The notes under the pieces: model-generated
Told to the model about the DNA's origin: nothing
Seen by the model: only the letters and a program-made list of their open reading frames with translations
The model's database searches: none
Position numbers and translations under genes: made by a program
Shown here: in pieces, positions 16,598 through 24,125 of the stretch
Layout of the letters: every line of letters begins with the position of its first letter
Position numbering within the stretch: position 1 is the first letter of the stretch
Assembly: GCF_052156635.1 (NCBI RefSeq)
Contig: NZ_JBQKUO010000001.1
Span: 434,001 to 498,000, forward strand
Origin: Nitrospina sp052156635
Lineage (GTDB): Bacteria; Nitrospinota; Nitrospinia; Nitrospinales; Nitrospinaceae
Direction: 5' to 3'
Length of the DNA: 64,000 nt

Positions 16598-17197
16598 GTG
16601 AAAGACGAAACCTTAAATTTCGAGGCAGGTCAATCGGTGGAAAGCCGGGTGGCGACCTATCCCCAGATGCGGGTGCTGGAAGGAGACATGGTCACTTTCA
16701 AGCGCTTCCGCTTCCTGGAACCGGGACTGGTGAGCCTGCTGGATTCCAACCCGACAGCCCTGGAAAACCACCACAAGGTACTTGTCCTTGTATACAAAAA
16801 CGATCCACTGGGCTGCATTTCGCTCGTCCATCTACCCCGCACAGATACACTCAATCGCGTCTTTTATAACGCACGACTGGACCTCGTGATCGTTGCCAAT
16901 GGCTTTCGTGGAATGGGAATCGGCCGTTCGATGATGCTCATGGGCATGTACTACCTGCTGGAAACGCTGGGCGACTCCCTTCAATCCATCAGCGCCGCGA
17001 CACCTCATCCCGCGGCGGACCGGGTTTTACAAAGCCTGGAATTCACCCTCCTTCCTTCACAGGATGGATCCCTGCACCGGACGCTGGATTTAAAGGGACT
17101 GGACCGGCCCGGCCTGCTTCACGTCATCCGCGACAAAACCGACGAATCGCTCAAACGCATGTATTACACCCTGCGCCGTCTGGTCTTCAAACCCTGA
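16598..17197 (+). CDS. GNAT-like N-acetyltransferase domain protein
   Basis: A 199-residue soluble protein. The best landmark is VIVANGFRGMGIGRSMML (about 97-113), which fits the acetyl-CoA pyrophosphate loop (R/Q-x-x-G-x-G/A) at the start of GNAT helix 3. Upstream strands (KVLVLVYKNDPLGCISLV) fit the central sheet. The C-terminal 60 residues are not recognised. The start is a GTG with only a weak ribosome binding site. No substrate can be named. The gene has its own promoter, stands alone, and is convergent with the SUMF1-like lipoprotein gene. Confidence 0.6.
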   Translation: MKDETLNFEAGQSVESRVATYPQMRVLEGDMVTFKRFRFLEPGLVSLLDSNPTALENHHKVLVLVYKNDPLGCISLVHLPRTDTLNRVFYNARLDLVIVANGFRGMGIGRSMMLMGMYYLLETLGDSLQSISAATPHPAADRVLQSLEFTLLPSQDGSLHRTLDLKGLDRPGLLHVIRDKTDESLKRMYYTLRRLVFKP

Positions 17198-17214
17198 TTC
17201 TTCCCGCTCGTTTT

Positions 17215-17937
17215 TCAAACATCCTTAGCACAACGAAATCCCAGAAAATTGTAGCGCGCTCCCGGGTCCATGTGATTTCGATGCCAGGTGGGAGTGAAAT
17301 CGATCTTGAGGTGGCTTTGTAAAAGACCGCCGCGGATCACCTTGAAACGGCCCTGTTCCGAACCCGGCATCCCGTTGTAATCGTAATCCGTGGAAGTCCA
17401 TTCCCATACATTGTGCCCCATGCCGTACACGCCGTAGGGACTGATCCATTCGTCCCGCCTGTCCACCGGTTCCGGTAAAAACCCGGAAAAGCCGTTGTTG
17501 GGATGCGGCTGGAAATTGAGCCACGGCCACTTTCTGCGATCCGTGCCCCGAGCCGCTTTTTCCCATTCCTGTTCCGTCGGCAGGCGTTTTCCCGCCCACT
17601 CACAAAAGGCGCGGGCATGATCGTAATCAACCAGTACCCTGGGAAGTTTCGCGCGACTGGAGTCCACCCTGTAACTGGAATCGAACCGGCTGTACTCACC
17701 CCGTGTCACTTCATAGCGGTCAATGAGGTAGGCGGGGAGCTTCACACGTTTGCCGAGGGCGGTTTTGGGGTCGGAGGGGTCGCCGAAAACGAACTCGCCT
17801 TCGGGAATATAAACCATGTTTTCGGGAACGGTGACACCCGGCGGCACGGTGACCTCGATCTGCTCGACGGAGTTGTCGGAGCAGGCAGTGGCAACACACC
17901 ATACCAGAACTCCCAGCAGGCCGCGTGTCCGGATCAT
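17215..17937 (-). CDS. SUMF1/FGE-like lipoprotein
   Basis: A 240-residue lipoprotein: the lipobox A-T-A-C places the lipidated Cys at residue 19. Then a SUMF1/FGE-sulfatase fold with MVYIPEGEFVFGD, YLIDRYEVTRGEYSRF, WAGKRLPTEQEWEKAARG, NVWEWTSTDY and a terminal FLGFRCAKDV. The FGE catalytic cysteines are missing from the VIRGGLLQSHLK region, so it is a non-catalytic member, perhaps a binding or assembly factor. Its ATG overlaps the stop of the molybdoenzyme gene by 1 base (TGATG), which argues that it serves that enzyme or its partner cytochrome. Confidence 0.85.
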   Translation of the reverse strand: MIRTRGLLGVLVWCVATACSDNSVEQIEVTVPPGVTVPENMVYIPEGEFVFGDPSDPKTALGKRVKLPAYLIDRYEVTRGEYSRFDSSYRVDSSRAKLPRVLVDYDHARAFCEWAGKRLPTEQEWEKAARGTDRRKWPWLNFQPHPNNGFSGFLPEPVDRRDEWISPYGVYGMGHNVWEWTSTDYDYNGMPGSEQGRFKVIRGGLLQSHLKIDFTPTWHRNHMDPGARYNFLGFRCAKDV

Positions 17938-18701
17938 CAGCCTTTCCGTCGGGTATCGGGTCGCTTGTCGAAGAAGTGAAACACCTCGCCGCCGTTGATG
18001 GGCAGGGGCTTTTTGTTGAAATCGAGGGGATGGTCGATGCCCGGCTGGATGGTGCCGTCCACGGAGTAGGGTCCGAAATCGGCCCAGTAGTTGCGCTTGC
18101 GGTCATCGGTGAACTCGATGCCGGTGATGTACTTGATGTTTTTGTAACCGTACTTGAACGGCGCAATGAGCCGCAGGGGAAACCCGTGATTGGGGGAAAG
18201 CGCCGAGCCGTTCATGCGCAGGACCAAAAGCACCCGGTCGCGTAGCAACTCGTTGATGGTGTAGCTTTCGTAATACGAATCCGCCGAGGAAAACGCGACG
18301 TACTTCGCCTCCGGTTTCGGCTTCACCTTATCAATGATCTCGCTCATGTGGAAGCCTTCCCATTCCGCTTTCGCCGACCAGCATTCCACGCACTTGAGGC
18401 GCGAGGTCTGCCTGATCATCTTGAAGCCGAACAGGTCCTCGTATTGGAATGCAGTGGGGTTGTCCACCAGTCCCCGGACCGACAGCGCCCATTCGTTCAT
18501 GTTGACACCGGGAAACGGGTTGGCACTGCGGATGTAAAACCCCGGAACATCGCGGTTCTGGATGTAATGGGAGGGGAATCGTTCGTCGTTCTGGAACTGC
18601 ACCGTGCCTTCGGACTTTTTGGGCCACAAGGCGGCCAGCGCCGAAAGCGAAAACGCTTTCAGGAAGACACGTCGGTCCAGTTTGAAGTTCATGCCCGGCA
18701 T
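17937..18701 (-). CDS. Sulfite-oxidase-fold molybdopterin oxidoreductase, Tat-exported
   Basis: A 254-residue exported molybdoenzyme of the YedY/MsrP-sulfite oxidase type. DRRVFLKAF (about 9-17) is a Tat signal. The molybdenum-ligating Cys is in SRLKCVECWSA (about 102-105), and NHGFPLRLIAPFKYGYKNIKYI is the conserved pterin-binding segment. It lacks the dimerisation domain and heme of eukaryotic sulfite oxidases. The substrate is open (sulfoxides, sulfite or others). It is directly upstream of a SUMF1-like lipoprotein and behind dapB. No cytochrome or YedZ/MsrQ membrane subunit is next to it. Confidence 0.85.
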   Translation of the reverse strand: MPGMNFKLDRRVFLKAFSLSALAALWPKKSEGTVQFQNDERFPSHYIQNRDVPGFYIRSANPFPGVNMNEWALSVRGLVDNPTAFQYEDLFGFKMIRQTSRLKCVECWSAKAEWEGFHMSEIIDKVKPKPEAKYVAFSSADSYYESYTINELLRDRVLLVLRMNGSALSPNHGFPLRLIAPFKYGYKNIKYITGIEFTDDRKRNYWADFGPYSVDGTIQPGIDHPLDFNKKPLPINGGEVFHFFDKRPDTRRKG

Positions 18702-18717
18702 GATGTGTTTCCTTCAA

Positions 18718-19524
18718 TCAATCCCGCAAACCGAGTACGTCCTGCATGTCGTACAAACCCGGCTTCTGGTTGACCACCCACTCGGCCGCGCGCACGGAAC
18801 CCCGCGCAAACGTCTGGCGGCTTTGCGCCCGGTGGGCCAATTCCAGCGTTTCCCCCATGCCGCCGAACAGCACGCGGTGTTCTCCGATGATGTCGCCCGC
18901 CCTCAGGGTGTGCACGCCGATTTCCTTTTCACCGCGGCCGTCGCTGAAACCCTTCCGGCCGTACACGCCGACCTCATCGAGGTTGCGCTCCAGCGCCTCG
19001 GCGACGATTTCCGAGATGCGTACGGCAGTACCACTCGGCGCGTCTTTCTTGAACTTGTGGTGCGCCTCGACGATTTCCACGTCGTACGCGTCGCCCAGCA
19101 CGCGCGCCACTTCGCCGGCGATCTTGAACAACACGTTGACCCCGATGCTCATGTTGGGCGCAAGCACGCAACGGATGCTTTTGGCGGCCTGTTCGATCTC
19201 GCGTTTCTGCTCGGCGGAAAACCCCGTGGTGCCGAACACCACCGCTTTCTTTTTCGCCGTCACCGCTTTCAGCGTGCCCATGCTGACTTCCGGCAGAGTG
19301 AAGTCGATGATCACATCGCACGCCTCCGCCAGTGCAGCAACATCGTTGGTCAAAGCGACATTTTTTTTATTCAGTCCGGCCAGCTCGCCCAGATCGCGGC
19401 CCAGATCCGGAGAGCCCGCCGCTTCCGTGCCGCCACCCAGTTCGACACCCTGGGTGTCTTCAATACTTGCGATGATGTTGCGTCCCATACGGCCGGCGGC
19501 GCCGACCACACCCACTTTGATCAA
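18718..19524 (-). CDS. dapB: 4-hydroxy-tetrahydrodipicolinate reductase
   Basis: A 268-residue NAD(P)H-dependent reductase of lysine and diaminopimelate synthesis. GVVGAAGRMGR (about 5-15) is the nucleotide-binding loop, FGTTGFS is next, and the substrate signature is E-A-H-H-K-F-K-K-D-A-P-S-G-T-A. The start is the TTG at 19524, with GGAGA 8 bases upstream; this gives the normal family length, while the frame continues without a site to 19584. It is last of the dapF-dapA-dapB set and 16 bases before the molybdoenzyme gene. Confidence 0.95.
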   Translation of the reverse strand: MIKVGVVGAAGRMGRNIIASIEDTQGVELGGGTEAAGSPDLGRDLGELAGLNKKNVALTNDVAALAEACDVIIDFTLPEVSMGTLKAVTAKKKAVVFGTTGFSAEQKREIEQAAKSIRCVLAPNMSIGVNVLFKIAGEVARVLGDAYDVEIVEAHHKFKKDAPSGTAVRISEIVAEALERNLDEVGVYGRKGFSDGRGEKEIGVHTLRAGDIIGEHRVLFGGMGETLELAHRAQSRQTFARGSVRAAEWVVNQKPGLYDMQDVLGLRD

Positions 19525-19615
19525 GGTATGTCTCCTGTTCGGGTTTTCAATTCTATTGGACAATAACCTCCCACGCCTTTGCAAGCGGAATCCGGGAGGG
19601 TTCGGGGATGCGCTG

Positions 19616-20491
19616 TTAAAGGAGGGAGTATTGCTTCAGGGTGGCTTTCAGCCGCTCCATGTGCTCGCTGGACAGCTTCGCCAAAGGCGGGCGCAGCTCA
19701 TCCGAGATCATGCCCATCAGCCACAGGGCCGCCTTCACCGGCACCGGGTTGGTGTCCATGAACAGGGCGTCGTTGAGCGCCATGAGTTCGTAGTGCAGTT
19801 GCCGCGCGGTTTTCATGTCCGCGTCGGCGGAACTTTTGCAGAGCGCCGCCATTTTTTCCGGCACCACATTGGCGGTGACGGAAATCACGCCCTTGCCGCC
19901 GACCGCGAGGATCGGCCACAGCAGACCGTCGTCACCGGACAGCACAACGAAATCATCGCCGCAACGCTCCACCACTTCGCTGATCTGCATCAGGTCGCCG
20001 GAGGCCTCCTTGATGCCTACGATATTTTTATGTTCCTTCGCCAGCCGCTCCACCGTCGGGGGAAGCATGTTGACGGAGGTGCGCCCCGGCACGTTGTACA
20101 GAATGATCGGCAGGCTCGTCTCTTTCGCCACAGCGGTGAAATGCTGGTACAGCCCTTCCTGCGACGGCTTGTTGTAATAAGGCGTGATGAGGAGCGATCC
20201 GTCGGCGCCGATCTTCTCGGCGTGCCGGGTGAGTTCGATCGCCTCGGCGGTGGAGTTGGAACCGGTTCCCGCCAGCACCGGGATTTTGCCCTTGCACACC
20301 TCGACCGCCTGCCGGATCACCTGGTGGTGTTCTTCGTGGGTCAGGGTGGCGGATTCACCGGTGGTGCCGCAGGGCACCACGCCCTGGGTTCCGTGGTCGA
20401 TATGGAACCGGAGCAGTTTTTCAAATGCCTGCTCATCCACCCTGCCGTTTTTGAACGGCGTGACGATGGCAACGAGGGAGCCTTCAAACAT
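19616..20491 (-). CDS. dapA: 4-hydroxy-tetrahydrodipicolinate synthase
   Basis: A 291-residue TIM-barrel lyase that condenses pyruvate with aspartate semialdehyde. The Schiff-base Lys161 is in NIVGIKEASG; Tyr132 in LYNVPGRT and the GTTGE loop (about 42-46) are present. Length is standard. It lies between dapF and dapB with short gaps on the minus strand, so the three form an operon for meso-diaminopimelate and lysine. Confidence 0.96.
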   Translation of the reverse strand: MFEGSLVAIVTPFKNGRVDEQAFEKLLRFHIDHGTQGVVPCGTTGESATLTHEEHHQVIRQAVEVCKGKIPVLAGTGSNSTAEAIELTRHAEKIGADGSLLITPYYNKPSQEGLYQHFTAVAKETSLPIILYNVPGRTSVNMLPPTVERLAKEHKNIVGIKEASGDLMQISEVVERCGDDFVVLSGDDGLLWPILAVGGKGVISVTANVVPEKMAALCKSSADADMKTARQLHYELMALNDALFMDTNPVPVKAALWLMGMISDELRPPLAKLSSEHMERLKATLKQYSLL

Positions 20492-20518
20492 GTTGGATTC
20501 CGTAGGGTTGAGGTTGGA

Positions 20519-21328
20519 TCAGAGTTCGACGATGGTTCCTTCGAACGTCAGCTTGGTCAGGCCTTCCAGGAACACCGTGGGCAAACTGTTGTCATTGGGC
20601 TCGATATGCACTTTCAACACTTCTCCCCCGCGTGTCTCGACCTCTACGGGAGACGGGATCTCGAACCGCTTGGATGCGATGAGGGCGGAGGCCACCACGC
20701 CGGTACCGCAGGCGAGCGTTTCCCCCTCGACCCCACGCTCGTAGGTGCGGACCTTGAGCCCGCCGTTCTGCCTCTGCACCAGGTCGACGTTGGTGCCTGC
20801 CGGGGCGAACACGGTGTGGTACCGGATGTTCCGGCCGACGGTGGTCACGTCTTCCTTCTCCACGTCCTCGGAGAAGACGATGGCGTGCGGAACCCCGGTG
20901 TTGACGCTGTCCACCTTGTAGTGGACCCCTTCGAATTCGATGTCGAGCCCCTCCTGCAAATGCTCCGGCGGGGTCAATTTCACTTTCACAAGCGGGCTGT
21001 TGACCTGCGCGCTGATGATGCCCGCCACGGTTTCGAACGTATGGGACTTCGGGGCGATGCCTTTCTCAAACGCGTAACGCGCCACACAGCGGCCGCCATT
21101 GCCGCACATCTCCGCGGACGAGCCATCGCTGTTGTAGAAATCCCACTTGTAGTCGGCGCGGTCGGTGTTTTCGATGAAAATCACCCCGTCGGCGCCGACG
21201 GAGTCCTTCACGCGGCAGACCTTTTCCACAAAATCGCGCTTGATGGTATCCGCCACCACGCCGTCGCGGTTGTCTATAATGACAAAGTCGTTGCCGCTTC
21301 CACTCATTTTGGTGAAGGGGATATTCAT
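20519..21328 (-). CDS. dapF: Diaminopimelate epimerase
   Basis: A 269-residue PLP-independent epimerase that turns LL- into meso-diaminopimelate. The two catalytic cysteines are C75 in MCGNGGR and C207 in LACGTG. The N-terminus IPFTKMSGSGNDF is diagnostic. I chose the ATG at 21328 (MNIPFTKM); a TTG at 21343 is in frame but unlike family starts. It is first of the dap genes. Confidence 0.96.
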   Translation of the reverse strand: MNIPFTKMSGSGNDFVIIDNRDGVVADTIKRDFVEKVCRVKDSVGADGVIFIENTDRADYKWDFYNSDGSSAEMCGNGGRCVARYAFEKGIAPKSHTFETVAGIISAQVNSPLVKVKLTPPEHLQEGLDIEFEGVHYKVDSVNTGVPHAIVFSEDVEKEDVTTVGRNIRYHTVFAPAGTNVDLVQRQNGGLKVRTYERGVEGETLACGTGVVASALIASKRFEIPSPVEVETRGGEVLKVHIEPNDNSLPTVFLEGLTKLTFEGTIVEL

Positions 21329-21484
21329 TTGGAAACCTTGCAAAAGAGTTGTTTCATTTAGGATGCAGGTACTGCCACGAAGGATTCAATCCGGTGGGAG
21401 CAAGGGGAGTTTAGCACACGGCCGGGGGAGGAATCAAACAACCGGGCAGACACTCGTTCGCGAACGGCCCCCCCATGCAGGATC

Positions 21485-21525
21485 GGAAAAACCGTATGGA
21501 ACCCGGCTTGCGGGGGCCGGGTTCC
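21485..21525 (-). terminator. Terminator of the small lipoprotein gene
   Basis: A perfect 10-bp stem (21498-21507, GGAACCCGGC, with 21516-21525) followed on the minus strand, after six bases, by five U. It lies just past the stop of the 21548-21820 gene and separates it from dapF. Confidence 0.6.
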
Positions 21526-21547
21526 ACACTCTATTTCTGAACTGCGC

Positions 21548-21820
21548 TCAGTCGTCTTTCTGCGTGACGCGCTTCAACGCTTCCACCAGAACGGGACGCC
21601 TGTCCTCCACATCCGTCTTTTCCTGCTGGTAAAAATTGAGCACGCAGTTGATGTAGGAAATCGATCCTTCCGGCCAGCCCATGGAGAGGCATCCGGTACC
21701 GTACTTTTTATTGACCTTCCGCGCCTCTCCCATCGAGTTGTCCACGTCTTCCGGGTTGACCGGCGCCGTGGCGCAACCCACCATTCCCAGAAACAAAACC
21801 GCACAAATCCAGTGTCTCAT
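21548..21820 (-). CDS. Small lipoprotein of unknown function
   Basis: A 90-residue lipoprotein. The hydrophobic leader ICAVLFLGMVGC contains a lipobox (G-M-V-G-C), with the lipidated Cys at 16. Mature residues 17-90 are polar; two further cysteines (about 44 and 59) could form a disulfide. No family is recognised. It has its own terminator at 21485-21525, and the radical SAM gene lies about 60 bases upstream on the same strand. Confidence 0.65.
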   Translation of the reverse strand: MRHWICAVLFLGMVGCATAPVNPEDVDNSMGEARKVNKKYGTGCLSMGWPEGSISYINCVLNFYQQEKTDVEDRRPVLVEALKRVTQKDD

Positions 21821-21880
21821 GTGCCCTCGCTTTCCTCTTTCAATAGAGAACGTTGTTGGTGATCCCGGTGAGGTTCCGTT

Positions 21881-23695
21881 CTATACCATGCCGACGGGGT
21901 TGTTGTAAACGGCGGGACGCTGGTCGGGGCGGACGTGCAGTTGCGTGAGTTCGTTGGTCCCGAAGCGATCCACGTACAAAAAGATGTATTCGCGCACCGC
22001 CGTACGGAGATCCCATTTGGGATCGTGGTCACGTTCAAACTCGTCGAACACTTCCAGCGCCTCCTGGATGCTCAATCCCTCATCGACAGTGAAATAATAA
22101 TCGAGAGCCAGATCCCATTCAGGATTCTTGTACGCCGTCAGGCCGTACTTTTCCGGCTCCATGGCCACCGGACTGAAACGGCCGAGAACGAAAGTCATGA
22201 ATCCCAGGGAGTGAATGTGCTCACGGTTTTCATGGCAGAAGCGTTTGCTGTCCTCCGCCTCTTCAGGTTTTTCTCCCGGAAAGCCGAAAAAGCCCATGAT
22301 GTGGTTCCAGATGCCGAACTTCGACGACATGCGCAGGTTGGTGCGGATGGCATCCAGCTTCGTCGCCTTGTCCATGAGGTCGAGGACCCGCTTGTTGCCG
22401 GACTCGTAACCGAAATGCAGATAGCGGCACCCGGATTCCGCCGCAACCCGCCACACCTCCTCATCCAGCAGGGTTTCCTCGAAGCGCATGTGCGTCGTCC
22501 ATGCAATGTCGATCTTATTGTCGATCAGAGACCTCGACAGCTTGCGGAACAGGGCCGGCGGGTACGATTCGTCGGTGAAATGGAAATACCGGTTGCCGTA
22601 TTTGTTCTGGAGGAATCGGATCTCCTCGGTGATCTGGCCGATCTGCTTGGTGCGATAACCTTCGACGTACCCCTGGAAGTGATCGCAGAAAGTGCACTTG
22701 CCCCAGTAACAGCCGCGTGTGGCCAGGTACGGCAGGATGAGTCGCGGCACGAAGTATTTCTCCAGCGGCAGGCCGTCGAAATCCGGCGGAGGCAACTTGT
22801 CCATGTCCTCGGCAAACACATCCTTGTTTTTCTGCAGGCCGTGTTCGGTACGGCAGATGAGGTTGGGCAGGTGGGTGAGATCGGTTTCGCCCGCGTCCAG
22901 CGCATCGACCAGTTTCAGGAACGCGCTTTCTCCTTCATACAGCACCGCCGTATCCACGAACTGGAACAGGTCGCCTTTTTCCATGAGCGCGTCGCGCAGC
23001 CGGGTGACGATGTTGCCGCCGATGGTGATGTGCGTGCTGGGGGCCTGCTCCTTGATCAGCTTTGCGAACGTAAACGTGGAGATGAGTTGCTTCTGCTGGA
23101 CAATGGAGATGCCCACAACATCGGGTTTTTCCTGCTCGATGACATCTGCCAGTAAGAATCGGTACACATCCCGGTATACGTTGATTTGAGTGTCATCCAA
23201 TGCCTCCAGGATTTCCGACGACATGAACGGCTTGTAAACCAGTTCCGTTTCAATGGGGGGAAAACAAATCTGGGCGGGATAATAGCCGAGGCTGATATAG
23301 GCCATCGTCGTATGCAGGATATGGGTTGCCCATTCCAGCTTGTCGATGTCGTAAAAATCCTCACACCGAAGAATACGCTTGGCCTCGGTCACGTCGCGAA
23401 TGAGGGCCTGCAGGCTGGATTCGTCCCACACCTCCAATTGCCGGCGAAGTTCCCCTTCCTCTTGGTCCAGGCCGCGCTGGTCGGCCACCACCTGCAGGTG
23501 ACGGAGCTCAAAATCGATGCGGTTCTGCACGTGTCGCAGGAACCGTTCGCTGAACATGAGGTCGTACATGTCCACATTGATGTCGCGTTGGATCACCTCG
23601 TGCCCGGCCGGGCGCAGGACGGATGTCAGGGCGGGCAGGCTGAGGTACGGCTCCGAGGGAAGCCAGTCCGGTGGAAATATAAGAAGTACTTTCAT
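21881..23695 (-). CDS. B12-binding-domain radical SAM protein
   Basis: A 604-residue soluble enzyme. The N-terminal half is a cobalamin-binding-type Rossmann domain: LLIFPP near the start and DVVGISIVQQKQ with ITIGGNIVT later. The radical SAM core carries C329-x3-C333-x2-C336 in CYWGKCTFC, followed by the usual strand and HFTDESYPP. A C-terminal region of about 150 residues completes it. Family members include methylases and enzymes of cofactor and lipid modification; the substrate cannot be told. No partner gene is adjacent except the small lipoprotein downstream. Confidence 0.85.
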   Translation of the reverse strand: MKVLLIFPPDWLPSEPYLSLPALTSVLRPAGHEVIQRDINVDMYDLMFSERFLRHVQNRIDFELRHLQVVADQRGLDQEEGELRRQLEVWDESSLQALIRDVTEAKRILRCEDFYDIDKLEWATHILHTTMAYISLGYYPAQICFPPIETELVYKPFMSSEILEALDDTQINVYRDVYRFLLADVIEQEKPDVVGISIVQQKQLISTFTFAKLIKEQAPSTHITIGGNIVTRLRDALMEKGDLFQFVDTAVLYEGESAFLKLVDALDAGETDLTHLPNLICRTEHGLQKNKDVFAEDMDKLPPPDFDGLPLEKYFVPRLILPYLATRGCYWGKCTFCDHFQGYVEGYRTKQIGQITEEIRFLQNKYGNRYFHFTDESYPPALFRKLSRSLIDNKIDIAWTTHMRFEETLLDEEVWRVAAESGCRYLHFGYESGNKRVLDLMDKATKLDAIRTNLRMSSKFGIWNHIMGFFGFPGEKPEEAEDSKRFCHENREHIHSLGFMTFVLGRFSPVAMEPEKYGLTAYKNPEWDLALDYYFTVDEGLSIQEALEVFDEFERDHDPKWDLRTAVREYIFLYVDRFGTNELTQLHVRPDQRPAVYNNPVGMV

Positions 23696-23858
23696 AATAC
23701 GCTAAGCTTTCTTCCTACCTTAAATAACCATACGGGATGCCTCGTTTCGCGTGAAATCCATCATATCATTTTTCCCGAACCGATCCCATGCTTTCCACAA
23801 CTTTTGATCCGCAGTGAGGATTGCACCGACCCACCCTGCGCAAAACCCACAAATTCCG

Positions 23859-23886
23859 TTGACATCAGGGGGCGGCTCCGTATAAT
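23859..23886 (+). promoter_or_regulatory. Consensus sigma-70 promoter of the NHL-repeat gene
   Basis: TTGACA (23859-23864) and TATAAT (23881-23886) are both perfect consensus boxes, separated by 16 bases. It is the strongest-looking promoter in the window and gives a leader of about 230 bases before the NHL gene. In the 430 bases between the radical SAM gene and the NHL gene I see no other gene. Confidence 0.85.
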
Positions 23887-23892
23887 CCGTTA

Positions 23893-24125
23893 AAATTCCA
23901 ATATTCAAGAGAGTTACAGGATTTGCGCCCGGGTTGATTGGGGGCCACTCCCCAGAAAACTGACGGGCATTTTAATCTTGAGAATCTCTTGATCCGGTGC
24001 AACATTCACCGGTCAGCCAAACAGGAATTTGAGGGGTGCCCTCCGGCGCCGGGAAAGTGATACTCTGGGTCATTACTCAAAAAGAAGGACCCCCTCGGGT
24101 CCGTAATTTCAAAACGAGGTTTTGC
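23893..24125 (+). promoter_or_regulatory. Long, possibly structured 5' leader of the NHL-repeat gene
   Basis: About 230 untranslated bases from the consensus promoter to the ATG. Visible hairpins are CCGGTG-N7-CACCGG (23994-24012), a GGGG-CCCC hairpin near 23940-23953 and GGACCC-N3-4-GGGTCC near 24088. I could not match it to a known riboswitch consensus (cobalamin, c-di-GMP, glycine, TPP, SAM). Confidence 0.35.

Noticed and set aside
18746..21361. A long plus-strand open frame (871 codons) over the dap genes
   Set aside because: It is a shadow in GC-rich DNA. The minus strand carries three enzymes with all catalytic residues.
23893..24125. A cobalamin riboswitch before the NHL gene, near the B12 radical SAM gene
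   Set aside because: CCACT occurs but the B12 box and the conserved core order are absent. It also points away from the radical SAM gene.
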